Shown: positions 44,887-53,791 of the stretch, piece by piece
How positions within the stretch are numbered: position 1 is the stretch's first letter
How the letters are laid out: each line of letters begins with the position of its first letter
NCBI GenBank assembly: GCA_035506535.1
Contig: DATJPE010000029.1
Location: 62,001-126,000 of the forward strand
DNA from: Actinomycetes bacterium
Lineage (GTDB): Bacteria; Actinomycetota; Actinomycetes; DATJPE01
Reading direction: 5' to 3'
Length of the DNA: 64,000 bases
The notes under the pieces: model-generated
Told to the model about the DNA's origin: nothing
What the model saw: the letters and a program-made list of their open reading frames with translations, nothing else
Databases searched by the model: none
Translations under genes and position numbers: made by a program

Positions 44887-45797
44887 TACTTGACCGCCCC
44901 GGCCGAGAGCCCGCTGCGCCAGAAGCGCTGCAGCGCCAGGAACATGATCATCAGCGGTAGCACCGAGATCAGCGACCCCACGACGACCAGCACCTGAAGC
45001 TCCGGGGAGCGCGAGACCTGCGACTGCCAGGTGTACAGCCCGAGAGTCACGGGGAACAGCTTCTGGTTCTGCAGCATGATCAGCGGAAGGAAGAAGTTGT
45101 TCCAGATCACCACGAACTGGAACAGGAAGATCGTGACCAACGCCGGACCCATGAGGTGTCTGGCGATCTGCCAGAAGATCCGGAACTCTCCGGCACCGTC
45201 GAGCCGCGCGGCCTCGATCAGCTCGTCGGGCACGGCCGCGGAGGCGAACAGGCGGGACAGATACACCCCGAAGGGGCTGACGATCGACGGCAACAACACC
45301 GACCAGTAGGTGTTGGTCAGGTGCACGTGGGCGAACAACAGGAAGAGCGGCAGGGCCAGCGCCGTCGCGGGGACGAGCACGCCTCCGAGCACCACATTGA
45401 AGATCAGCTCTCGGCCGGGGAAGGAGTACTTGGCCAACGCGTACCCCGCCATGGAGGCCAACAGGGTGCCGATCGCCGCGCCGCCGACGGCGTAGATCAC
45501 GCTGTTGACGACCCAGTACAAGAAGATGTGGCCGTCCTCGGTGAACAGCGACTCGATATTGGACAGCAGGTGGGTGCTCAGCGACAGCCCACCACCCTGG
45601 CTGAGCCGTGACTGCGTCTTCGTCGCGGCCGTGAGCAGCACATAGACGGGAATCAAGAAATAGGTGGCCATGAGGATCAGGAAGGCCACCGCCACGGCCA
45701 CGCTGGACGGGCTGTCCTGGACCGCGCTCCGTCGCCTGTGAGGTGATTCCCTCTGGTGGTCGGCCTCGGCTGAGGACGGCGTGGTGGCGATGGTCAC
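44886..45797 (-). CDS. ABC sugar transporter permease (MalG-like)
   Basis: A 303-residue inner-membrane permease with six helices after a basic N terminus. The EAA loop (DELIEAARLDGAGEFRIFWQ) contacts the ATPase subunit, which is not encoded here, so a shared MsiK-type ATPase elsewhere is likely. It overlaps the upstream permease by 4 bp and abuts the GH42 gene. Confidence 0.94.
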   Translation of the reverse strand: MTIATTPSSAEADHQRESPHRRRSAVQDSPSSVAVAVAFLILMATYFLIPVYVLLTAATKTQSRLSQGGGLSLSTHLLSNIESLFTEDGHIFLYWVVNSVIYAVGGAAIGTLLASMAGYALAKYSFPGRELIFNVVLGGVLVPATALALPLFLLFAHVHLTNTYWSVLLPSIVSPFGVYLSRLFASAAVPDELIEAARLDGAGEFRIFWQIARHLMGPALVTIFLFQFVVIWNNFFLPLIMLQNQKLFPVTLGLYTWQSQVSRSPELQVLVVVGSLISVLPLMIMFLALQRFWRSGLSAGAVK

Positions 45798-46723
45798 GAG
45801 CCGGCCCGCCGCTGGGTCAGCTTGAGGAAGCCGAAGGACAGCACGAACGTCGCGATCGCCAGTGTGACCGACAACGCCGCGGCGTAGTCGTAGTTGTTCT
45901 GGGAGGCGTTCAGCACGACCATGTTGGGGGTGTAGGTCGACGTGATGGTCGTCGCGATCTTGCTGAACACGATCGGCTCGGTGAACAGCTGCAACGTCCC
46001 GATGATGGAGAAGACCGCGGTCAAGACGATGGCCGGCAGCACATTCGGGATCTTGATCCGGGTCGCGGTCGCCCAGTTGCCCGCACCGTCAAGCTTCGCC
46101 GCCTCGTAGATCTCCTGTGGGATCGCCTGCAGCGCCGAGTAGATGATCAGCATGTTGTACCCGGTGTAGGTCCACGTGACGACGTTGGCGATCGACCACA
46201 GGACCAGCTGCGAACTCAGGAACTGGGGATGGAATCCCATCTTGTTCAGTGCGCTGACGATGGGGGACAGGTTGGGGCTGTAGATGAATCCCCAGATCAG
46301 GGCCGCGATCACCCCGGGGATGGCATAGGGCAGGAAGAACGCGATCCTGAAGGTCCGCCGGAACCTCGCCAACGTCGAGTCGAGCAGGAGCGCTAGGACC
46401 AACGCCGTCACGAGCATCACGGGGATCTGAACAGCCCCGAACACGAGAACCCGGACCACGCTGGATCGGAAGTCCGCATCGTGGAACACAGCGCGGAACT
46501 GGGACAGCCCTGCGAACTGCTCGTGCGCAGCACCGAACAGGCCTCCGGTGCGGGTGATCTTGTGCAGGCTGCGCCACAACGCATAGACGATCGGCAGCAC
46601 GTAGAACAAGACGAAGGGGATCAGGAAGGGCAGCAGGAACATCACAGGGGCGAGGCCTACACGAGGCTTGCCTGAGGAACGCCCCGTTGCGGCGGATTCC
46701 ACCGATAGCCCCTGCACAGTCAT
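45794..46723 (-). CDS. ABC sugar transporter permease (MalF-like)
   Basis: A 309-residue permease with six membrane helices. The first follows GLAPVMFLLPFLIPFVLFY, and the EAA loop is QEIYEAAKLDGAGNWATATR. It forms the channel with the MalG-like partner. It follows the solute-binding-protein gene by 67 bp and overlaps the next permease by 4 bp. Confidence 0.94.
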   Translation of the reverse strand: MTVQGLSVESAATGRSSGKPRVGLAPVMFLLPFLIPFVLFYVLPIVYALWRSLHKITRTGGLFGAAHEQFAGLSQFRAVFHDADFRSSVVRVLVFGAVQIPVMLVTALVLALLLDSTLARFRRTFRIAFFLPYAIPGVIAALIWGFIYSPNLSPIVSALNKMGFHPQFLSSQLVLWSIANVVTWTYTGYNMLIIYSALQAIPQEIYEAAKLDGAGNWATATRIKIPNVLPAIVLTAVFSIIGTLQLFTEPIVFSKIATTITSTYTPNMVVLNASQNNYDYAAALSVTLAIATFVLSFGFLKLTQRRAGS

Positions 46724-46790
46724 CGATTCTCCGTCTCCGGCGCCGGGCCCAACAGTGCTGGGCCCGGCGCCTTGCGAAGCCTGCCGAGGG

Positions 46791-48200
46791 TTACTGGGTG
46801 ACCGTGATTCCCTGTGCCTTGAGCGACGCCACGGTCTTGGTCTGCGCCGACTTGGTGGCGTCGTCCAGTGTGCCCTTCCCGGACAGGGCGTTCACGATCC
46901 CGTCCTTCAGCGCCGCGTAGGTGTCCGTCATCGTCGGTCCCCACTCGAAGTTCTCGTTGACCCCGGCGCTCGCGCTCTTGAAGACGTCGAAGATGGGCTG
47001 GTTCCCATAGAAGGGGACACCTTGCTGAAGGGACGGGAGGTCGAGACCGGCCGTCGCGGCCGGATACAGGCCGCCCAGCTTGTTCTCCAACGTGAGTGCC
47101 TGTGGATTGGTGTTGAGCCAGATCGCGAACTTGGCCGCCTCGGCGGGGTGCTTGCTGCTGCTGAAGACCGCCGTGGAGGAACCTCCCCAGTTACCAGCGG
47201 CACTGGAGCCGGCCGTGAACTGAGGCATCGGAGCCACCGCCCACTTGCCGCTGGTTGCCGGCGCGTTGTCGCGGATCGTGCTGTACCCCCAGGCCGCGCT
47301 GATCCAGCTCACCACGTCGCCGTCGTTCCACGCCTTGTACAGCTCGGTGGAGAAACCTTGCAGGTTGGTGGCGATGAGGTGCTTGTCGATGAGGCCCTGC
47401 CAGTAGGAGTTGACCTTGTCGACGTCAGAGTTGGGCGAGATCGTCACCTTGACGCCGTTGGCGGTCTCGTTGAAGAGCTGAGCTCCCGCCTGCCAGAACA
47501 GTCCGGTGTACCAGTTGGGGTCGCTCTGCGAGAAGAAGGTGATGTAGCGCTGAGGGTCAGCGGCGTGGATCTTCGCCGCATCCGAAGCGTACTCATCCCA
47601 CGTCGTCGGTGCCTTCAGGCCCAACTGGTCGAAGATGTCCTTGCGGTAGAACAGCGCCATCGGACCGCTGTCCTGAGGAATGGCGTAGACCCCGTCACTG
47701 CTGTTGAAGTCGACCTGTGACCACGTCCACGGGACGAAGGCACTCTTGGCATCCGCGACACCCGGACACGACGCGATGTTCTTCAAGCCGTTCTGGAGGC
47801 GGAAGTTCGGCAGGGTGTCGTACTCGATCTGTCCCAGATCGGGAGCCGTTCCCGCCTTCAGGGCGTTGGTGAAGTTCTGATAGGTGCCCGAGTTACCGGC
47901 AGCGACCTCGTTCACCTTCACCTGGATGTCCGGGTTCTGCTTGTTCCAGACGGCGACCACCTTGTCCATGCCCGGAACCCACGTCGAGAACGTCAGATTG
48001 ACCGTTCCACCACTTGGCTGGCATGCACTCGAAGACCCGCCGGCGGCGGAAGCCCCGGTCGAGGAACCGCCACCCGAAGAACCCCCGGTCGAGGTGCCGC
48101 CGCTCGATGAGCTGCTGCTGCAGGCAGCGAGGCTCAGGGCGAGAATCGCTGCGGACGAGACCGCGACCACGTGTGGACCAGATATGCGCATGCGTCCCAT
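46791..48200 (-). CDS. Extracellular sugar-binding lipoprotein
   Basis: A 469-residue ABC solute-binding protein of the carbohydrate family 1 type. The signal peptide ends in the lipobox LAAC with Cys27, followed by a Ser/Gly-rich linker. Family segments include VNLTFSTWVPGMDKVVAVWN and PTTWDEYASDAAKIH. It captures the oligosaccharide for the two permeases. It is the first gene of the operon; its promoter region contains the LacI-type palindrome. A second in-frame ATG lies three codons after the first. Confidence 0.94.
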   Translation of the reverse strand: MGRMRISGPHVVAVSSAAILALSLAACSSSSSSGGTSTGGSSGGGSSTGASAAGGSSSACQPSGGTVNLTFSTWVPGMDKVVAVWNKQNPDIQVKVNEVAAGNSGTYQNFTNALKAGTAPDLGQIEYDTLPNFRLQNGLKNIASCPGVADAKSAFVPWTWSQVDFNSSDGVYAIPQDSGPMALFYRKDIFDQLGLKAPTTWDEYASDAAKIHAADPQRYITFFSQSDPNWYTGLFWQAGAQLFNETANGVKVTISPNSDVDKVNSYWQGLIDKHLIATNLQGFSTELYKAWNDGDVVSWISAAWGYSTIRDNAPATSGKWAVAPMPQFTAGSSAAGNWGGSSTAVFSSSKHPAEAAKFAIWLNTNPQALTLENKLGGLYPAATAGLDLPSLQQGVPFYGNQPIFDVFKSASAGVNENFEWGPTMTDTYAALKDGIVNALSGKGTLDDATKSAQTKTVASLKAQGITVTQ

Positions 48201-48286
48201 GCCCTTCTCCTGACGCCAAGTCGGCTGGGTGCCAATCGACTGCCCGAGTCCCGCCCCCGCTGGGCGTGAACGTGGTCACAAGGTTG

Positions 48287-48308
48287 TGCATGCGCATGCA
48301 AAGGTCAA
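48287..48308 (-). promoter_or_regulatory. LacI operator inside the galactoside-operon promoter
   Basis: TGCATGCGCATGCA (48287-48300) is a perfect 14-bp palindrome with a central CG, the classic LacI-family operator form. On the minus strand the -35 TTGACC (48308-48303) lies just before it, and at 17-bp spacing the -10 would be AACCTT. The operator therefore fills the promoter spacer, 87 bp upstream of the solute-binding-protein start. Confidence 0.75.
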
Positions 48309-48328
48309 GACTATGGTCATAACGACTG

Positions 48329-48346
48329 TGTCACAAAGGGGTGACA
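48329..48346 (+). promoter_or_regulatory. Inverted repeat upstream of glpD
   Basis: TGTCAC (48329-48334), six bases, then GTGACA (48341-48346) form a perfect inverted repeat 58 bp before the glpD start. It could be a regulator site for glpD or for the divergent sugar operon. The regulator is unknown. Confidence 0.4.
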
Positions 48347-48403
48347 AGACCGCTGCCTGGCGGTGAGGAACCGCGCGCCGCCCCTGAGACGGAGGTGAAC
48401 ATC

Positions 48404-50116
48404 ATGACCTGGCCACCGCCCCTCAACCGTGAGAGCCGGAGCAGGGCGCTGGCCGACATGGCCGCCGAGACCCTCGACGTGCTGGTGATCGGCGGTGGGG
48501 TAGTCGGCTGTGGCACCGCGCTCGACGCCACCTGTCGCGGGCTGCGCACCGGATTGGTCGAGGCCCATGACTACGGCGCGGGAACGTCGAGCAGCTCAAG
48601 CAAGCTGATTCACGGTGGGCTGCGATACCTGGAGCAGCTGGACTTCGGCCTTGTCGGGGAAGCGCTGCGAGAACGTCGACTGACCCTGACGAAGCTGGCA
48701 CCGCACTTGGCCCAGCCCGTCCCCTTCCTCTATCCGCTGCGGCACCGGGTCTGGGAGCGCGCCTATGTCGGCAGTGGGCTCGTGCTCTACGACACGATGG
48801 GTGGACTCCACAGCGACGTACCGCGTCACCGTCATCTCAGCCGAGCACGCGCGCTGGCTGAGTTCCCGTCTCTGCGGGCGGATGGCTTTGTCGGAGCGAT
48901 CCGGTTCTTCGACGGGCAGGTCGACGATGCTCGACACACGCTCATGCTCGCGCGCACCGCGGCTGCCTATGGAGCGTTGTGCGCCACGAGGGCGCGCTTC
49001 AGGGGATTCCTTCGAGATGGTCCCCGTGTTCGCGGAGCGGTCGTCGAAGACCTCGAGACCGGAAGCCTGCATGAAGTCCGGGCGCGTCAGACCATCAACG
49101 CGGCCGGAGTGTGGAGCAACGAGGTGCTCCGCCTGCTGGGTGATGGTCACGAGTCGGGATTGGTGCGGGCTTCCAAGGGGGTGCATCTGGTGATCCCCGG
49201 CGATCGCATCCACGGCCATGCCGGGATCATCAGCCGCACTGAGAACAGTGTGCTGTTCATCATTCCTTGGAACGACGTCTGGCTGATCGGGACAACTGAC
49301 ACGGACTGGCGACTCGACCTCGACCATCCGGCTGCGACGCGCAGCGACATCGACTATCTCCTCACGAAGGCGAATCTGTTGCTCAGCGCCCCGATCTCTG
49401 ACCGAGATGTCTTGGGCGTCTACGCCGGCTTGCGGCCGCTCTTGGCCGGCGAGTCCGACCAGACGAGCCGCCTCAGCCGCACCCATGCCGTGACCAGGCC
49501 CGCTCCAGGGCTGGTGACGGTCGCTGGTGGCAAGTACACGACCTATCGCGTCATGGCGCGTGACGCCGTCGACCTCGCCGCCGCAGAACTTCCCGGCTCT
49601 GTCCAGCCGTCGTGCACGCAGGACGTCCCTCTGGCTGGAGCTGATAGTTACCTTGCGCTGCGGCGACGCCAGAGCCAGATCTCGCAGAGCAGCGGGCTGG
49701 CTGTCGAGTGGATCCAGCGTCTGCAGGGTCGCTACGGCTCCCTCATGGTGGAGCTCCTCGACCTGATCCGGGAGGACCCTCGGCTAGGGACACCGCTCAC
49801 CGGATCGCCTCGGTATCTCGCTGCCGAGGTCCTGTACGCAGCCACGTGCGAAGGTGCGCTGCACCTCGACGACATCCTGACGAGGCGGACGAGGACATCG
49901 ATCCTCACGCCGGACGGGGGTATCCGCGCTGCTGACGAGGTGGCGGCACTGGTTGCCCCGGCTCTCGGTTGGTCCGCTCGTGAGCGGGAGGCACAGGTCG
50001 ACGCATATCGACGTCGCGTCGAGGCGGACGTCGCCGCCCAGACCATGAGTGACGATTCCGGCGCGGACGCCGCGCGGCGTCAGGCTCTTGGCGCCAGTGG
50101 ACGAGCGGTCGGGTAA
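48404..50116 (+). CDS. glpD: FAD-dependent glycerol-3-phosphate dehydrogenase
   Basis: A 570-residue flavoenzyme that oxidises glycerol-3-phosphate to dihydroxyacetone phosphate and feeds electrons to quinone. The FAD loop is VIGGGVVGCGTALDATCRG, and SSSSSKLIHGGLRYLEQLDF is the family signature. The C-terminal helical domain is present. The ATG at 48404 follows GGAGG with 8-nt spacing; an upstream GTG would add 21 residues without family support. It is divergent from the sugar-uptake operon and 22 bp from the next convergent gene. No glpK or glpF is nearby. Confidence 0.93.
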   Translation: MTWPPPLNRESRSRALADMAAETLDVLVIGGGVVGCGTALDATCRGLRTGLVEAHDYGAGTSSSSSKLIHGGLRYLEQLDFGLVGEALRERRLTLTKLAPHLAQPVPFLYPLRHRVWERAYVGSGLVLYDTMGGLHSDVPRHRHLSRARALAEFPSLRADGFVGAIRFFDGQVDDARHTLMLARTAAAYGALCATRARFRGFLRDGPRVRGAVVEDLETGSLHEVRARQTINAAGVWSNEVLRLLGDGHESGLVRASKGVHLVIPGDRIHGHAGIISRTENSVLFIIPWNDVWLIGTTDTDWRLDLDHPAATRSDIDYLLTKANLLLSAPISDRDVLGVYAGLRPLLAGESDQTSRLSRTHAVTRPAPGLVTVAGGKYTTYRVMARDAVDLAAAELPGSVQPSCTQDVPLAGADSYLALRRRQSQISQSSGLAVEWIQRLQGRYGSLMVELLDLIREDPRLGTPLTGSPRYLAAEVLYAATCEGALHLDDILTRRTRTSILTPDGGIRAADEVAALVAPALGWSAREREAQVDAYRRRVEADVAAQTMSDDSGADAARRQALGASGRAVG

Positions 50117-50138
50117 CGGTCGCGTCGATCGGGACCGC

Positions 50139-50714
50139 TCACGGCCGGGTGATGGCGCGGCCCGCGTCCGCCATGAGTCGCTCCGTGTCGGTGGCATCGA
50201 TCGGCGGTGTGGTCGGAGGCTTGATCAGGCCCAGTTCGACCGCGTGCTCGTTGCAGGTGTGTGCGACCACCTCGGTCATCGCCGGGATCGACTCCGGCGT
50301 GAACTCGATCGCGCGACCCACGCTTGCCGAGAGGTCCCACGCATGTGCCGCAGCGTCGATCACCGCGAAGTCCACGACGACGGCACCGGGCAGGACGCCG
50401 AAGGGTGTGTCGTGCTGTGCGGTCAGCACTGCGTCGCCGCGCCACAGCTGCCCGGCCAGGGCGGTCACCTCGGCGGCGATCGGGGTCAGGTCGCCCTCGT
50501 AAGGCACTGCCGCCATGGACTCCGTCAGGGTCATCAGCTGCTGGCCCGCGGCCAGGCCCGCCCAGAACAGCTGGTTCTTCAGAGCGTGGCTCGCCAGGTG
50601 CCGGACGGTCCATGGCGGGCAGTTGGTGGGGAGGTCCAGCTCTGCCTTGTCGAGCTGGGCGATGACTCGGTTCAGCTCGTGCTCGGCGTACGCCAGGAGC
50701 GTCAGGTGGTCCAT
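50139..50714 (-). CDS. DinB-like protein of the mycothiol maleylpyruvate isomerase/TIGR03086 type
   Basis: A 191-residue four-helix protein. NCPPWTVRHLASHALKNQLFW and VDFAVIDAAAHAWDLSASVGR carry the His residues typical of metal-binding DinB/MDMPI proteins of the TIGR03086 group. Many members are mycothiol-dependent transferases. The ATG at 50714 follows GAGAGG on the minus strand. It is divergent from the LuxR-type regulator, with 118 bp between starts. Confidence 0.85.
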   Translation of the reverse strand: MDHLTLLAYAEHELNRVIAQLDKAELDLPTNCPPWTVRHLASHALKNQLFWAGLAAGQQLMTLTESMAAVPYEGDLTPIAAEVTALAGQLWRGDAVLTAQHDTPFGVLPGAVVVDFAVIDAAAHAWDLSASVGRAIEFTPESIPAMTEVVAHTCNEHAVELGLIKPPTTPPIDATDTERLMADAGRAITRP

Positions 50715-50832
50715 CGCAGCCTCTCGGATCGGCTCGAGCAGACTAGCTGGCCGGGAGACGTCCCCAGCGGAGCCGGAACCGTGGCGCCCCACGGCGGGCC
50801 GCCGTGGCCGAGCCTGGTGCCAGACTGACCCG

Positions 50833-53229
50833 GTGAGCCTTGGGGCGGGGCGTGGCAACCTTCCGAACCCCAGCGCAACCCTCGTCGGGCGGGCCGTGGT
50901 GCTACCCGAGCTGGCCGCGCTGATCCGCTCTCGTCAGCTGGTCACGCTCAGCGGCGCCGGCGGAGTCGGGAAGACCAGGCTCGCCCTCGAGGTCGGCGCG
51001 CGGCTGGCCGAGGAGTTTCCCGACGGCGCGTGGCTGGTCGAGCTCGCTCCGGTGGCGGATCCGGTCGCGGTCCCCGACGCGATCGCGGCCGCCCTGGGCA
51101 TCACGTCCCAGGGCGATGCCGCCGTCGTCGACGCGGTCGCCGAAGCCGTGGCCGGACGCCGGATGCTCATCGTGGTCGACAACTGCGAGCACGTCATCTC
51201 CGCAGCTGCGGCGGCTATCGCACGGATCCTCGCTCGTTCCGATGTCCCGCGAGTCCTGGCCACCTCACGGGAGAACCTCGCCCTACCAGGGGAGACGGTC
51301 CTGACGGTCCCTCCGCTGACCGTCGACGGCGGCGTGACCTCGGATGCCGTCACCTTGTTCGCGGAGCGGGCGCGCGCGGTCCGGCAGGGTTTCGGAATCT
51401 TCGACGAGCTGACCGCGCGTGCGGTGATCGAGGTCTGCGAGGCGCTGGACGGGCTACCCCTCGGCATCGAGCTGGCAGCCGCGCGGATGGCGGCGATGAG
51501 CGCCGTCGAGGTTCGGGATCGGCTCGGTGACCGCTTCCGGCTGCTCACGGGCCCGGACATCGCTGCCGATCGCCAGACGACTCTGCGGCGCGCGATGGCC
51601 TGGTCCTACGACCTGTTGAACGACGACGAGCGTGCTGCGCTGCGCACGGCCTCGGTGTTCGCCGGGGGATTCGACCTGGTTGCGCTGTGCGCGGTCGCGG
51701 ACACGACCGACGACGTCGAGATGCTCCGGCTCCTCGACTCCTTGGTGCGCAAGTCCCTGGTGCGCGCACACCACGGTTCCGCGCGTACCCGGTACAGCCT
51801 GTTCGAGACGATCCGCACGTTCGCCCAGGAGTGCCTGGTCGAGGCCGCCGACGCCGATGGCGCCCGCGATCGGCACGCCGCGCACTTCGCACGAGAAGCC
51901 ACCCGGCGCTGGGCGCAGTGGAACGGCCCTTCGTGGCGCAGCGAGGTCGACTGGGTGCAGACCGAGCTGGCGAACCTGCGGGTCGCGTTCCAGTGGAGCG
52001 TCGATCGTGGTCACGTCGCGGTCGCCGCCGATGTCGCCGCGCACGCCGCGCTGATGGGTTTCTCGGTCGAGCTGTTCGAGACCATCGGGTGGGCTGAGTC
52101 CCTTCTCGACGCTGCGACCCGGGCGGACGTCCGGAGGCTTCCACGGCTGTACGCCGCTGCCGGGTACGCCTGCTTCGTCGGACGTGCTGCGGTCGCGGCC
52201 GAGAACGCGCGGCGCGCGAGTGCTCTGGAGGGCCGGCAGGGCTATGAGTCGTGCGAGCCCGGGTACGCGACGTTCATCGAGGCCCTCGGACAGGTCTACT
52301 CCGGGAACCTGGATCGCTACATCGAGCTGACCCGCCATGTCGCTGCGCTGCCCGGCCCCGCGCGGGGGTACGGGATCGCCGCCTATGTCGACGGGCTCCA
52401 GTCGGCTGGACGGGTCGAGGAGGCCCTGGAGCTCACCGAGTCCGCACTTGGGGCTGCGCGCGAGGTCGGGAACCCCTTCTGGCTGGTCTACACGCTGTGG
52501 ATCGTCGGTCTCGCGTACTCGAAGGTTGACCCACAGCGAGCGCTGGAGGTGTGGGACGAGGGCGTCGCACTCCTCGACAAGGACGGCATCAGGTTCTTCG
52601 AGGGCTTCGTGGCCCGGGATGCGGCCCTGCTGCACACCTCGGACGGCCACCTGGAGGAGGCGCTCACGCTCTTCGGCACATCCATCAAAGCGTTCCTGCG
52701 CTCAGGCGCCGTGTCTCAGCTGGTCATCACACTGGCCAGCCTCCCGGCCCTGTTCGAGCGGCTCGACCGGCCCGCGGCCGCAGCCACCCTGGTGGGCGCG
52801 ATGGGCAACGAAGCGAGCAGCCGGCATCACGTGCCCACCCTCGCCGAGCTCGGCGAACGACTCCACGTCCGGCTGGGCGAGGAGGCGTCTGCCCGTTTCG
52901 CTGGCGTCGGCGGCGCGATGGACCTCCACGAGGCTGCCACGTACGCGCTCCACCAGATCGAGCTCGCCCAGCGCGGACTCGCGGGGCCGGGCCGGCACGG
53001 GGAGGAGAACTCCCCGTTGACGGCGCGCGAGACCCAGGTGCTGCGGCTCATCGCGGAAGGGGCGACCACGCGCGAGATCTCCGAACGGCTGTTCATCTCG
53101 GCGAAGACGGCCGACAACCACATCCAGCACATCTACACCAAGCTCGGCGTCACGAACCGCGCCGCGGCAACCAGATGGGCGTTCGACCGCAACCTGGTGG
53201 ATCGCGCGGGTCCGGCCGACGCGCGTTGA
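50833..53229 (+). CDS. LuxR-type ATPase transcriptional regulator
   Basis: A 798-residue regulator. The NTPase domain has Walker A SGAGGVGKTR (Lys47) and motif B MLIVVDNCEHV, then a winged-helix ARC2-like segment (ELAAARMAAMSAVEVRDRL, LRRAMAWSYDLLN). A TPR-like helical region occupies about 360-700. The C-terminal LuxR helix-turn-helix (about 730-795) reads LTARETQVLRLIAEGATTRE and AKTADNHIQHIYTKLGV. Such proteins sense a ligand with the helical region. Target genes are unknown; the small protein immediately downstream is a candidate. It starts with GTG. Confidence 0.92.
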   Translation: MSLGAGRGNLPNPSATLVGRAVVLPELAALIRSRQLVTLSGAGGVGKTRLALEVGARLAEEFPDGAWLVELAPVADPVAVPDAIAAALGITSQGDAAVVDAVAEAVAGRRMLIVVDNCEHVISAAAAAIARILARSDVPRVLATSRENLALPGETVLTVPPLTVDGGVTSDAVTLFAERARAVRQGFGIFDELTARAVIEVCEALDGLPLGIELAAARMAAMSAVEVRDRLGDRFRLLTGPDIAADRQTTLRRAMAWSYDLLNDDERAALRTASVFAGGFDLVALCAVADTTDDVEMLRLLDSLVRKSLVRAHHGSARTRYSLFETIRTFAQECLVEAADADGARDRHAAHFAREATRRWAQWNGPSWRSEVDWVQTELANLRVAFQWSVDRGHVAVAADVAAHAALMGFSVELFETIGWAESLLDAATRADVRRLPRLYAAAGYACFVGRAAVAAENARRASALEGRQGYESCEPGYATFIEALGQVYSGNLDRYIELTRHVAALPGPARGYGIAAYVDGLQSAGRVEEALELTESALGAAREVGNPFWLVYTLWIVGLAYSKVDPQRALEVWDEGVALLDKDGIRFFEGFVARDAALLHTSDGHLEEALTLFGTSIKAFLRSGAVSQLVITLASLPALFERLDRPAAAATLVGAMGNEASSRHHVPTLAELGERLHVRLGEEASARFAGVGGAMDLHEAATYALHQIELAQRGLAGPGRHGEENSPLTARETQVLRLIAEGATTREISERLFISAKTADNHIQHIYTKLGVTNRAAATRWAFDRNLVDRAGPADAR

Positions 53230-53249
53230 TCGGGGTCCGCGGATCACAT

Positions 53250-53276
53250 ATGGGGACCCGAAATGGGGAGATCTCC
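53250..53276 (+). promoter_or_regulatory. Possible operator before the small ABM-like gene
   Basis: Two ATGGGGA direct repeats (53250-53256 and 53263-53269) are spaced 13 bp apart, and the second overlaps the 10-bp palindrome GGAGATCTCC (53267-53276). GGGTCC/GGACCC arms flank the first. The gap is 153 bp and otherwise featureless. This could be a binding site for the preceding LuxR-type regulator. Confidence 0.35.
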
Positions 53277-53382
53277 TCATGCCGGGGACCGCGGGTGCCT
53301 CAGAGGATTCGCTGCGAGCCAGCCGAGAGTGCTGGGAGGCCCGCTGATCCGATCGCGATCGCGGCAGTGAAGGGAGACCACG

Positions 53383-53655
53383 ATGATCCTGGCGACGACG
53401 AAGGTGAAGGACCTGGACCACTTCCTCGAGGTGTACGGCACCAAGGGCGCCGACAAGCGTGGGTCGCACGGTTCCAAGGGGTCCACGGTCTACCGCGACC
53501 CGATCGAGGAGGACCGGGTGTGGGCGATCTTCGACTGGGACGAGGAGGGTTGGACGGCGTTCGCCACCGACCCGGAGACCCCGGGCATCATGCAGGAGGC
53601 AGGTCACCTGGGTCGGCCCTCCCTCGGCCAGTACCTCGGCACCTTCGACGCCTGA
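53383..53655 (+). CDS. Small dimeric alpha/beta-barrel-like protein
   Basis: A 90-residue protein that looks like a ferredoxin-like ABM/ligand-binding fold (ILATTKVKDLDHFLEVY; RVWAIFDWDEEGWTAFATDP). It starts with ATG after AGGGAG and is directly downstream of the LuxR regulator, whose target it may be. No catalytic residue can be assigned. It ends 16 bp before a strong hairpin. Confidence 0.75.
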   Translation: MILATTKVKDLDHFLEVYGTKGADKRGSHGSKGSTVYRDPIEEDRVWAIFDWDEEGWTAFATDPETPGIMQEAGHLGRPSLGQYLGTFDA

Positions 53656-53671
53656 CAGCTGAGACAGCGTC

Positions 53672-53714
53672 GCCACCTGCGAGCCCGCCCCACCTTCGCG
53701 GGCTCGCAGGTGGC
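53672..53714. terminator. 17-bp perfect hairpin between convergent genes
   Basis: GCCACCTGCGAGCCCGC (53672-53688) pairs perfectly with GCGGGCTCGCAGGTGGC (53698-53714) around a 9-nt loop. It separates the small ABM-like gene from the acyltransferase gene, and ATCTTCTC follows on the plus side. It is very probably a bidirectional terminator. Confidence 0.8.
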
Positions 53715-53791
53715 ATCTTCTCGGAGTCCATGGCCCTCGCCCAGCCTTGCGTGGGTTCCTGCCGAGTCCGATGGGGACCGCAGGACAGGCG

